64,000 bases of DNA from Sphingomonas sp. (lineage in GTDB: Bacteria > Pseudomonadota > Alphaproteobacteria > Sphingomonadales > Sphingomonadaceae): assembly GCF_003248515.1 (NCBI RefSeq), contig NZ_QFOB01000011.1, positions 62,001 through 126,000 on the forward strand. Reading direction: 5' to 3'. Shown one piece after another: positions 33,442 to 42,092 of this stretch. Made by a program: the position numbers and the translations under genes. The notes under the pieces are model-generated. The model had not been told where the DNA came from. It made no database searches and saw only the letters and a list, made by a program, of their open reading frames with translations. The first letter of the stretch is position 1. Every line of letters starts with the position of its first letter.

Positions 33442-35922
33442 TCAGTATCGATAGGCGGCCTGCAGGCCGATCGTCCGGGGGCGGAAGGTCTGGCCGATAT
33501 AGATCGGCTCGTTGATCGCGTAGGTGGTGCAGGCCGTGTTGCGGCAGGTGCCGCGGCCGCCCGTGATCTGCGACAATGTATCCCGCGAATTGAGGAGATT
33601 GTCGACGAACAGCGACAGTTCGAGCGGCCCTTGGATCGCGCCGATCCGGGCCGACGTATAGTGGGTCGCCTCCGCCCGATATTGTTCGGGGGCATAGGCC
33701 ACCGTGCCGGGGCCGGTGGTGCGGTTATAGGCGCTCGCATACTGGAAATCGCCGCGGATATAGGCCTTCCACACGCTGTTCAGGGCGAATTCGTAATTGC
33801 CCGACAGGTTCACGTTCCAGGGCGCGATCGGCAGCGTATCGCCCTTGTTGACCAGCACGGATCGGGTCGCGCCCGCCACCTGCTCCGGCCCCAGGATCTG
33901 CCGCGTGTAGCGGGAGTCGGTATAGCTCGCCGCGACGGAGAGCGTCAGGCCGCGCATCGGGCGGAGCTGGATCTGAAGATCGCCGCCGTCGCTGGCCGCC
34001 TTGCCGGCGTTGAGCGTGAACTGCGCCGAGCAACCGGGGAAGGTGGCGAACAGCTGGGGCTGGTTCCAGTCGACGTGGAAGGCGCTTGCCTGCACGGAGG
34101 CCAGGCCGCCGAAGAGCCGCGATTTCGCGCCCGCTTCATAGCTCCAGACGGAGTCGGAGCCGTAGGTCGTCGGTGGATTGCCGCCGTAAAGCGCCAGGCC
34201 GGCCGCGCAGGTGGTCTGCGAGATGGTGGGGTTCACGCCACCGGGGCGGAAGCCCTTCGCTGCGCTGACATAGATCATGTCGTTGGGCGTGATCTGATAG
34301 TTGAGACCCGCCTTGGGCGTAACCGGCGTGCTCTTCTGCTTGCCGGCCGAAAGGCCGCCGTTGGTGAGTGTGGGCGTGGTGAAGCCCGCCAGCGCTCCAT
34401 AATAGGTTTGATCATATTCGAATGTGTTGCGTGACACGCGCACGCCGGCCGTGAGCTTCAAGCGATCGGTGATGCGATAATAAAGCTCGCCAAAGCCCGC
34501 ATATTCCTCGTCGGTGAGCGTCTGGTAGCGGACCGAGGCGAGATTCCCCGGCAGGAGCGGCGCACGATAGACGCCCGTCGTATCCAGCCCGCGCAGCACC
34601 ATCGCGAGCTGATCGAGATTCTCGTAAATCTCGGACGAACTCTTGATCCTGGAATGCTGGTAATAGACGCCGCCGACGAAGCTCAGCGGGGCATTGGGCG
34701 AGCCGATCGTGAAGCGCAGCTCCTGCGAGAAGCTGTCGCGCTTGTTCCGGAAATCGATCGTGCGGCGGAAGTTCTGGAGTTCCGATACGAAGCCGATGCC
34801 GCCCTGCAGATTGCGCGCCTCGCCGTTGAAGCCCGCCTCGTCCACGGCGCCGCTCGTCTTGTCGTGGATGTAGGAAGTGATCGATTTTACCGAGACGATG
34901 CCGGCATTATAATCGAGCGCGAGGCTTGGCAGGTAGATCTGCGTCGTGCGCGGCGATGTGAAGGGATTGCCCGAGGTGAACGGGCCGAACTGCGTATAGG
35001 GGCCATAAGTGTGCGCCGCATAGCTGTATCCCGGCACCGTGGCCGTCGCCGCCCGCGAGAAGGCGGTCGTCGTCGACTGATCCACCTTCTGCCAATAGGT
35101 GTCGACGTCATCCGAATGATCGTATGAATAATAGAAGGACGGCGTGGCCGAGAGATTTTCGGTGATCTGGGCCTTCAGCGCAGCGCGCGCGGTGCGCTGC
35201 TTGCTGCTGTTGGCGTTGCTCTTGTATTTTACGTTCGGGTTCCAGACATCGATATGATCGATATAGCCGCCCTGATTGCGGCCCCAGACGCTGACGCGGA
35301 AGCCCAATTTGTCCGTCACGATCGGGCCGCCGACGGCACCGCCAATCTCCCCGCTCGGGCCGCCACCATCGGTGAAGGACAGTTCCGAGCGGGCATAGCC
35401 GCTGTAGGTGGTGAGGCTGGGGGCCGGCGTGATGAAGCGCACGGCGCCACCTTCTGACGATCCACCGTAAAGCGTGCCCTGCGGGCCGCGCAGCACTTCG
35501 ACCCGCTCCAGATCGAAAAGCTGCGGGATCGGGCTGCCATTGCCGGAAAAGGACAAGGCATTGCGCTTCTGGAGCGCGACATCGTCGAGATAGATGCCGG
35601 TGGTGGGCGAACCGGCGACCGAATAGATGCCGCGTATCGCGATCTGGGGCGCTGAATCCGCGCCGGTGCGCTGGATGGTCAGCGCGGGCACCGTGCGCGC
35701 GATATCCGAGATATTCTTCACACCCTGCTGATCGAGCGTTTTCTGCGTCACCGCCGTGATGCTGATCGGCACGCGCGAGATGGTGTTGCTCTGCTTGGTC
35801 GCGGTCACGACGATCTCGCCCTGGGCCGTATCCGGCGCGTTCGTCTGGGCGCTCGCCATTCCGACCAGCAATGTCGTCGCGATCGCGACGGAAGAATAAA
35901 GCCCAACACGGATCGTCTTCAT
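33442..35922 (-). CDS. TonB-dependent outer-membrane receptor
   Basis: An 826-residue receptor. The signal peptide spans ~1-25. The TonB-box-like segment GEIVVTATKQ follows, then the plug domain (~40-160) with GVKNISDIARTVPALTIQ, IRGIYSVAG and RVEVLRGPQGTLYGGSSEGGAVRFIT. The 22-strand barrel ends with PRTIGLQAAYRY (terminal aromatic). It belongs to the iron-type/'aromatic uptake' branch very common in sphingomonads. As first gene of a seven-gene catabolic unit, and divergent from a LysR gene, it probably imports the aromatic substrate (or a glycoside/ester of it) rather than a siderophore. A hairpin directly downstream separates it from the enzyme genes. Confidence 0.94.
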   Translation of the reverse strand: MKTIRVGLYSSVAIATTLLVGMASAQTNAPDTAQGEIVVTATKQSNTISRVPISITAVTQKTLDQQGVKNISDIARTVPALTIQRTGADSAPQIAIRGIYSVAGSPTTGIYLDDVALQKRNALSFSGNGSPIPQLFDLERVEVLRGPQGTLYGGSSEGGAVRFITPAPSLTTYSGYARSELSFTDGGGPSGEIGGAVGGPIVTDKLGFRVSVWGRNQGGYIDHIDVWNPNVKYKSNANSSKQRTARAALKAQITENLSATPSFYYSYDHSDDVDTYWQKVDQSTTTAFSRAATATVPGYSYAAHTYGPYTQFGPFTSGNPFTSPRTTQIYLPSLALDYNAGIVSVKSITSYIHDKTSGAVDEAGFNGEARNLQGGIGFVSELQNFRRTIDFRNKRDSFSQELRFTIGSPNAPLSFVGGVYYQHSRIKSSSEIYENLDQLAMVLRGLDTTGVYRAPLLPGNLASVRYQTLTDEEYAGFGELYYRITDRLKLTAGVRVSRNTFEYDQTYYGALAGFTTPTLTNGGLSAGKQKSTPVTPKAGLNYQITPNDMIYVSAAKGFRPGGVNPTISQTTCAAGLALYGGNPPTTYGSDSVWSYEAGAKSRLFGGLASVQASAFHVDWNQPQLFATFPGCSAQFTLNAGKAASDGGDLQIQLRPMRGLTLSVAASYTDSRYTRQILGPEQVAGATRSVLVNKGDTLPIAPWNVNLSGNYEFALNSVWKAYIRGDFQYASAYNRTTGPGTVAYAPEQYRAEATHYTSARIGAIQGPLELSLFVDNLLNSRDTLSQITGGRGTCRNTACTTYAINEPIYIGQTFRPRTIGLQAAYRY

Positions 35923-36078
35923 GATGTCCCCTTTTGGATGGCTGTTCCGCTCTGCGCCCGCGATCGTGCCGTGTTCGGATCGATCGTCCTTTTTCTGTCA
36001 TGAAGCTGCAGCGCAGGCGGCCGCGCGAACAGACGGAATGATGTCCATCCCATAAGTTTTTGCTATAGCGTGTCGGCA

Positions 36079-37305
36079 ATGCTCTCCGTTTTCGGTCTCA
36101 ATCTGCGGCATCTCAGCGTCGCGCTGGCCGTTCGGGAATGCGGCAGCATCAGCGCCGCCTCGCAATCCGTGAACCTCTCCCAGCCCGCCATCACCCAGGC
36201 TCTGGCCAAGCTGGAGCAGGAATCCGGACATGTCCTGTTCGTGCGCCATGCGCGCGGCGTGGTGCCGACGGAAGAGGGCGATCTCTTCCTCACCCGCGCG
36301 GAGGCGGCGATCGGCCTGATACGGGAGGCGGTGAGCCATATACGCCGGGCCGCGCGCCTTCCCCCGATCCTGCGGGTGGAGCGGATCGTGACGATGACCC
36401 AGCTGCGGGCGCTGGCCGAAGTGGAGCGGGCCGGCAGCTATTCCCTCGCGGGGCGCCGGCTCGGCCTGTCGCAGCCGTCGCTGCATCGCGCGGCCAGCGA
36501 GAGCGAACTGGTACTGGGAATGCCGCTGCTGGCGTTGCAGGGCAGGACGGTCCACGCGACGACGGCGGGCGAGCGACTCGTCCGCGCGATCCGCCTCGCC
36601 GCCGCGGAATTGCAGGCGGGGATCGATGATCTGCAGGCGCTCACCCGGGCGGGCGCCGGCCTGATCCGGATCGGCACGCTCTCGCTGCCGGCGGCCAGCC
36701 TGCTGCCCACGGCCCTCGCGCGCTTCGGCCGCTCGCATCCCGAGGCGAGCGTGACGATCATGCAGGGCAATTATGAGGAACTGCTCGCGGCCCTGCGCGA
36801 CGGCGATATCGATCTGCTGCTCGGCGCGCTTCGCGATCCTGTCCCGGTCAATGATGTGAAGCAGCAGCCATTGTTCGTGGATGATCTTTCCATCGCCTGC
36901 GCCGCCTCTCATCCGCTTGCCGGTTCCATCATGCCGGATCGCCGCGAACTGGCGCGCTACCCCTGGGTCATCAGCGAGCGGGGCGCGCCGATGCGCGCAA
37001 GCTTCGAGGCGCTGTTCCAGGGGGCGCCCGATCGCCCGACGACCTGCGTGGAGGCTGCGTCCATATTGATGGCGCGTGCCTTGCTGCTCGAGGATAACTG
37101 GCTGTCGCTGATGTCGCACGATCATTTTCGGATCGAGCAGCAGGCGGGGCTGCTCGCGACGGTCGGCCCGCCGCTGCCGGCCTCCCATTTGAACATGGGC
37201 GTCACCACGCGGACGGACTGGCGGCCGACGACGACGCAGGCCGCCATGCTGGCGGCATTGCGGGATGTCGCGGCGGAGCGGGGCGGGCGGATTCGCCCGG
37301 GATGA
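36079..37305 (+). CDS. LysR family regulator with two tandem helix-turn-helix domains
   Basis: A 408-residue regulator, ~100 longer than usual. HTH 1 is at residues ~8-67 (LRHLSVALAVRECGSISAASQSVNLSQPAITQALAKLE pattern). A second LysR-type HTH lies at ~105-166 (MTQLRALAEVERAGSYSLAGRRLGLSQPSLHRA pattern). One effector-binding domain (~190-400) with the LIRIGTLSLPAASLLPTALARF opening completes it. Both HTH copies keep the SQP(A/S) recognition-helix start. A TATAGC -10-like hexamer ends ten bases before the ATG at 36079, so the message might be leaderless; a GTG at 36070 is an alternative start. It is divergent from the seven-gene operon and is its probable regulator. Confidence 0.9.
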   Translation: MLSVFGLNLRHLSVALAVRECGSISAASQSVNLSQPAITQALAKLEQESGHVLFVRHARGVVPTEEGDLFLTRAEAAIGLIREAVSHIRRAARLPPILRVERIVTMTQLRALAEVERAGSYSLAGRRLGLSQPSLHRAASESELVLGMPLLALQGRTVHATTAGERLVRAIRLAAAELQAGIDDLQALTRAGAGLIRIGTLSLPAASLLPTALARFGRSHPEASVTIMQGNYEELLAALRDGDIDLLLGALRDPVPVNDVKQQPLFVDDLSIACAASHPLAGSIMPDRRELARYPWVISERGAPMRASFEALFQGAPDRPTTCVEAASILMARALLLEDNWLSLMSHDHFRIEQQAGLLATVGPPLPASHLNMGVTTRTDWRPTTTQAAMLAALRDVAAERGGRIRPG

Positions 37306-37480
37306 ATGGTGTTCGATTCAGTCGACAAGGCATTGAAACGGATCATATCGTCTGATCGTGGCGGCATGCATGATCGGCGGCGGGCGGCGGAATATGGCCT
37401 GCTCCGCAACGCCATACGGCCTCGCCCGCTACGCCGCGATCCTTGTCGCCGGCCGGGCGACGTGAAAGACAGGCAATGCC

Positions 37481-39079
37481 ATGCTGAACCGCCGCGACAC
37501 GATCCTTACCGCCCTTGGCGCTACGCTGGCCGGCGCTGGAGCCCGGGCCGGGACCGTAGATGTCGCGCCGAAATCACCAGCGGGAAATGGACCCGGCTGG
37601 CGACGCGGCCATGACAATCAGCGGATCGCGGATCTCGGCGACGGTCGCTTCCTCAACCCGATCTTTCCCGGCGATCATCCCGATCCCTCCATCCTGAAGG
37701 ATGGGGCGGATTATTACATGACCTTCTCCACCTTCGATGCCTATCCGGGGCTCGTCATCTGGCATTCGCAGGATCTGGTGAACTGGCAGCCGGTGACGGC
37801 GGCGCTGACGAAGCCGATCGGATCGGTATGGGCTCCGGAACTCTGCAAGCATGCGAGCCGCTATTTCATCTACATCCCTACCAAGGCGCCGACGACCAAC
37901 TGGGTGATCTGGGCGGACCGGATCGAGGGGCCGTGGAGCGATCCGGTCGATCTGGGGCTGCACGATCATATCGATCCGGGCCATGCCGTGGGCGAGGATG
38001 GCTCGCGCTGGCTTTTCCTGTCCGGCGGCGATCGCGTGCGGCTGGCGGAGGACGGTCTTTCGACGATCGGAAAGACCGAGCATGTCTATGATCCCTGGCA
38101 TTATCCGGAGGACTGGGACGTCGAGGGCTTTTCTCCGGAAGGGCCGAAGATCACCCGGCACGGGGATTTCTTCTATCTGGTCACGGCGGTGGGCGGCACG
38201 GCGGGGCCGCCCACGGGGCACATGGTGATCGCGGCGCGCGCGCGCTCGATCCACGGGCCATGGGAAAATCATCCCGGCAATCCGATCGTGCGGACGACCG
38301 ACCGCGCCGAAAACTGGTGGTCGCGCGGGCATGCGACGCTCGTCGAAGGGCCGGATGGCGGCTGGTGGTCGGTCTATCACGGCTATGAGAATGGCTTCTG
38401 GACGCTGGGGCGGCAGACCCTTCTCGATCCGGTCGAATGGACGCCGGATGGCTGGTTCCGGATGAAGGGAGGCGATCTGTCCCAGCCGATCGCCAAGCCA
38501 CGCGGCGGGCGGCCGCAGCCGCACGGGCAGCCGCTTTCGGACGATTTCCGGGCGCTCGCGATCGGCACCAGATGGAATTTCTTCAAGCCCGGGCCGGAAG
38601 AAACGAAGAGACTCTCCGTCCGGGATGGCGAGTTGACGCTGCGGGCGCGGGGCAGGGCTCCTGCCGATTCATCGCCGCTGCTGCTGATCGCGGGCGATCG
38701 CTCCTATCGTTTCGAATGCGATATCGCGATCGATCCCGGTGTCACGGCGGGGCTCATCCTCTTCTATGACGAGGCGCTCTATTGCGGCCTCGGCTTCGAT
38801 CAGACGCGCTTCGTGACGCATCAATATGGTATCGAGCGGGCGCGGCCCGCCAATCCGCACGGCCGCAGGCTGCGGATGCGGGTCACCAATCGCGAGCACA
38901 TCATTTCTTTCCACACCTCCGGAGACGGCGGACGGACCTGGAAGAGGTTCGATCGCGGCATGGAGGTTTCGGGCTATCACCACAATGTGCGCGGTGGCTT
39001 CCTCATGCTGCGGCCGGGCCTCTACGCGGCGGGCGAGGGCGCGGCGCGTTTCGGCAATTTCCACTTCGAGGCGCTCTGA
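37481..39079 (+). CDS. Tat-exported glycoside hydrolase family 43 protein
   Basis: A 532-residue glycosidase. A twin-arginine leader (MLNRRDTILTALGATLAGAGARAG) directs folded export. The five-bladed GH43 propeller (~55-350) starts with the general base Asp68 in GDHPDPSI. SVWAPELCK, a DPGHAVGEDGSRWLFLSGG block and the general acid Glu in FSPEGPKI follow. The C-terminal ~190 residues form a beta-sandwich (LSDDFRAL...GTRWNFF; FECDIAIDPGVTAGLILFYDE) of the GH43_C2/laminin-G-like type. The likely activity is beta-xylosidase or alpha-L-arabinofuranosidase in the periplasm. It lies 175 bases behind the LysR gene on the same strand and may release aglycones for the aromatic operon, but it may equally be a separate plant-polysaccharide gene. 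Confidence 0.9.
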   Translation: MLNRRDTILTALGATLAGAGARAGTVDVAPKSPAGNGPGWRRGHDNQRIADLGDGRFLNPIFPGDHPDPSILKDGADYYMTFSTFDAYPGLVIWHSQDLVNWQPVTAALTKPIGSVWAPELCKHASRYFIYIPTKAPTTNWVIWADRIEGPWSDPVDLGLHDHIDPGHAVGEDGSRWLFLSGGDRVRLAEDGLSTIGKTEHVYDPWHYPEDWDVEGFSPEGPKITRHGDFFYLVTAVGGTAGPPTGHMVIAARARSIHGPWENHPGNPIVRTTDRAENWWSRGHATLVEGPDGGWWSVYHGYENGFWTLGRQTLLDPVEWTPDGWFRMKGGDLSQPIAKPRGGRPQPHGQPLSDDFRALAIGTRWNFFKPGPEETKRLSVRDGELTLRARGRAPADSSPLLLIAGDRSYRFECDIAIDPGVTAGLILFYDEALYCGLGFDQTRFVTHQYGIERARPANPHGRRLRMRVTNREHIISFHTSGDGGRTWKRFDRGMEVSGYHHNVRGGFLMLRPGLYAAGEGAARFGNFHFEAL

Positions 39080-39094
39080 GCGGGACTGCCCCGA

Positions 39095-40174
39095 TCAATG
39101 CCTGGCCGGTTGCGCGGGCGGCGGCGAGGGCGTGAGCGTGAAGGTGAACTGATTGCGCTCCCGTCCGCGCGAGACGGTCATCTCGATCGGATCGTTGCCG
39201 CCCAGCACGCGGGCGAGTTCGGACGAGCTGGATATGGGCGCGCGTGCGGCGGACAGGATCACGTCGCCGATCTGCAGGCCGGCGGCTTCCGCGATCGATC
39301 CCTTGGCGACGAGCACGATCACCGCGCCCCGCCCGCGATCGGCGCCGAGCCGCGCCGCGAGGACCGGCGAGAGATCCTCCGCGATGATGCCGAAGGCGGC
39401 CGGCGAAACGCTTCCGGTGCGCATCAGGCGGCTGACGACGACGGTGATGAGATCCGCAGGCAGGAAGCGATCGCGCCGCCCGCCTTCGCCGATGCTGGGC
39501 TGTGCCAGTGCCACCACGCGACCGTCCGGCGAGAGGAACGGGGTGCCGTCGGGCGGCGGCTCGCCGGTGCCGTGGACGCGCAGATAATAATCCTGCGTGG
39601 CGCCATCCGTGGCGAAATCACTCGCGACGATCGCCTGTTCGACGATGCAGCCGGTGCCGTTGGGCGAGGAAAGGGTGAAGCCCCACGCGCCGGGCGGCGC
39701 CAGATCGGGATCCGCCAGCGAGAGCGACGGAAGATCCTCGCCTTCAACCTTCACCAGCGAGATGCCGGTGAGCGGATCATGTGCCTCCAGCTTCGCCTTC
39801 AACTTGCGCCCGTCCAGCCAGGCATCGAATTCCATGTCGGCGGGCATGGCGGCGCTCGTCACCACCTCGCCATCGCCGCTGATGAGCACGCCCTGCGGCG
39901 CCGGGCCATCGATGCCGGGGATGCGCAGCGATACGATCGCCGGGCAGGCCGTCGCCGCATTGTCCGGCAACTGCTCCAGCGGCGAAACGCGCTTCACGAC
40001 TTCGCGGATCGGCGTCGTCACGCGCTGCTCGACCGTTTTCACGGGCTGCCACAATTTCGCGCCGGCCACGATGCCGGCGACGATGAGCCCGACAATGCCG
40101 AGGCCCTGGGCGATGCGCGCGCGCCAGCGCGGGCGGCGCATGTTCAGCGCATCGGGCTCGCCGGGCTCAGTCAC
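39095..40174 (-). CDS. Membrane-anchored S1C protease-like PDZ protein, catalytic residues apparently lost
   Basis: A 359-residue protein: one N-terminal membrane helix (~21-41), a trypsin-like beta-barrel region (~75-240) and a C-terminal PDZ domain (~255-345, FGIIAEDLSPVLAARLG...AAGLQIGDVILSA). The frame aligns with DegP/HtrA landmarks, but the His position reads GDGEVVTSAAMPADM (no His) and the GNSGGP block is replaced by DGTPFLSPDG (no GxSxG). Only the acidic site (DPLTGISLVKVE) remains. It is therefore probably a binding or scaffold protein rather than a protease. GTG 40174 overlaps the CLC gene by eight bases and has AAGGA at good spacing; ATG 40141 is an alternative. The overlap suggests it works with the channel. 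Confidence 0.8.
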   Translation of the reverse strand: MTEPGEPDALNMRRPRWRARIAQGLGIVGLIVAGIVAGAKLWQPVKTVEQRVTTPIREVVKRVSPLEQLPDNAATACPAIVSLRIPGIDGPAPQGVLISGDGEVVTSAAMPADMEFDAWLDGRKLKAKLEAHDPLTGISLVKVEGEDLPSLSLADPDLAPPGAWGFTLSSPNGTGCIVEQAIVASDFATDGATQDYYLRVHGTGEPPPDGTPFLSPDGRVVALAQPSIGEGGRRDRFLPADLITVVVSRLMRTGSVSPAAFGIIAEDLSPVLAARLGADRGRGAVIVLVAKGSIAEAAGLQIGDVILSAARAPISSSSELARVLGGNDPIEMTVSRGRERNQFTFTLTPSPPPAQPARH

Positions 40175-41918
40175 CGAACAATTCCTTCTGCGCCTTCTCA
40201 ATCTCTTCGGTGTAGCGGCGGCGGACATATTTCTCGGTCACGACGCCGAGCAGGTGGCCATCGCGATCGACCACGGCGAGTTCGTCGACCTCCTTCTCCT
40301 CGAACAGGCGCATGATCGCGGAAACATCCCGATCGGCGGTCAACGTCGCATCCTGCAATTGCGCGATGCCGGAGACGGGCTCGTCTTCCTTATGATCGGT
40401 GGCGAAGGCGGTGCTGACGCGGATGATGCCGGCATAGGCACCCGTTTCGTCGGTCGCGGTGACGACGCGCACCGAGCCGAGCGGAAAGCGCCGCCGGAAT
40501 TCGGCGAAGCTGGCGGTTTCCTCGATCGTCGGCGTATCACGCCGCATCATGCGGCCGGCGGTGAGATTCCGGACCCAGCCGACATCGCGCGCGCTGCGGA
40601 TCGTCTCCCCGCGCGTATGGAGGCGCCAGGTGGAGAAGGAGAAGCCGAACGTCTCGCGCACCAGCGTGCTGGCGCAGAGCGACGCGGTGATGGCGGTGCT
40701 GGTGAGCGCGAAATCGTGGGTCGCCTCCAGCACGAGCATCGACATGGTGATCGGGCCGCCGACGATGGCCACGGCGAGGGCCGCCATGCCGATCAACGCC
40801 GCATCATTGCCGTTCACCAGCGAGGCCCCGGGGATGAGATTGACAAGGCCGGCGAAGAGTTGCCCCGTGATCGAGCCGATGAACAGCGATGCGAAGAACA
40901 GGCCGCCGCGAAAGCCGAAACCCAGCGAAATGACGGAGGCGGCGATCTTGAGCCCGAAGACGATCGCCAAGAAGCTCATGCTGACCTTCATCGTCAGATC
41001 GAGATGCAGTGCGCCGTGGCCGGCCGAGAGGGTCTGTGGCGTTATCAATGCGATCGGCACGAGCAGGAGCGCGCCCACGAATGGCCGGGCCAGATCGGGG
41101 ATGGGCGAACGACGCACCATCGCCTCCATCACCGTGACGGCCTGCATGATGACGATGCCGACAAGCGCGCAGATCAGCCCGAGCGCGGCGTAGAGGAAAT
41201 AATCCGAGGAAACGATCGGATCGGCCGTGGGCAGCACGATCAGATAGGCGGGCAGGCCGAGCGCCCGCACCGTGACCGCCGCCGCCAGCGCGGCCGTGGC
41301 CACGGGCGCTATGGCGGCGGGCGTGTAGGCGCCGATCACGATCTCGAAAGCATAGAAGGCGCCGGTCAGTGGTGCGCCGAAGGCGGCGCCAACGCCCGCG
41401 CCCGCGCACGCGCCCACCAGGATCCGCAGATCGTTACGCCGCAGCCGCAGCCATTGCCCCACGACGGAGGCGACGCCCCCCGCCATCTGGGCATAGGCCG
41501 CCTCCAGCCCGACCGATGCGCCGGCGCCGTTCGAGACGAGCGTCTGCGCGGATACGGTCAGGCTGTCCCGCATCGGGATAACCCCGCCGTGCAGGGCATT
41601 GGCCTCCACAACGTCGATCGGGGCGCGGCGGCGGTTGCGCGCATAATAGATGAAGAGGCCAAGCGCGATTCCCCCGACCGGCAGGGCGATCAGGCGGATC
41701 GGATCGATCGTGCTCTGCGCGCTCAGCCGATCGTCGCTGCCGATGCCGTAGAGGACGCGCTGCATCATGTGCGCGATGCCCGCCTGCGCCATCGTCATCA
41801 ATCCGGCGCAACTGCCCAGCACCAGCGCGAGCGCGATGAGCGCGGCCTCGCTCGTCCGCAGACGGCGGCGCAATCCGGCGAGGATCGGCGCGACGATCCG
41901 AAGGCGGACCGACGTCAC
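40167..41918 (-). CDS. CLC family chloride channel/transporter with CBS domains
   Basis: A 583-residue inner-membrane protein with the 18-helix CLC layout. Key blocks are NGAGASVGLEAAYAQ (the conserved Glu here corresponds to the gating Glu of CLC exchangers), GAAFGAPLTGAFYAFE and GFGFRGGLFFASLFIGS (filter region). Two CBS domains (~455-575; the second with AIMRLFEEKEVDELAVVDRDGHLLGVVTE) lie in the cytoplasm and may bind adenine nucleotides. The exact filter residues differ from the E. coli GREGP pattern (LEA instead of REG-P), so ion choice and antiport versus channel mode are open. It is translated just ahead of the PDZ protein gene with overlapping frames. Confidence 0.92.
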   Translation of the reverse strand: MTSVRLRIVAPILAGLRRRLRTSEAALIALALVLGSCAGLMTMAQAGIAHMMQRVLYGIGSDDRLSAQSTIDPIRLIALPVGGIALGLFIYYARNRRRAPIDVVEANALHGGVIPMRDSLTVSAQTLVSNGAGASVGLEAAYAQMAGGVASVVGQWLRLRRNDLRILVGACAGAGVGAAFGAPLTGAFYAFEIVIGAYTPAAIAPVATAALAAAVTVRALGLPAYLIVLPTADPIVSSDYFLYAALGLICALVGIVIMQAVTVMEAMVRRSPIPDLARPFVGALLLVPIALITPQTLSAGHGALHLDLTMKVSMSFLAIVFGLKIAASVISLGFGFRGGLFFASLFIGSITGQLFAGLVNLIPGASLVNGNDAALIGMAALAVAIVGGPITMSMLVLEATHDFALTSTAITASLCASTLVRETFGFSFSTWRLHTRGETIRSARDVGWVRNLTAGRMMRRDTPTIEETASFAEFRRRFPLGSVRVVTATDETGAYAGIIRVSTAFATDHKEDEPVSGIAQLQDATLTADRDVSAIMRLFEEKEVDELAVVDRDGHLLGVVTEKYVRRRYTEEIEKAQKELFGD

Positions 41919-42092
41919 GTCAACAGCGCGGGGCGTCGCGCTGAAAGGGAAAGAGGCCGCCGGAGTGGCCGCAGCTTCAGCATTTCAGTCTCTTGCGCCA
42001 GCCGGCCGGCGGCTGCAACGCCTGACCGACGATTATGGCATGCGTCGCGTGCCCAAGGGCCCGGCGCCGGAGAGGGACACGGCCCCTGCGAT

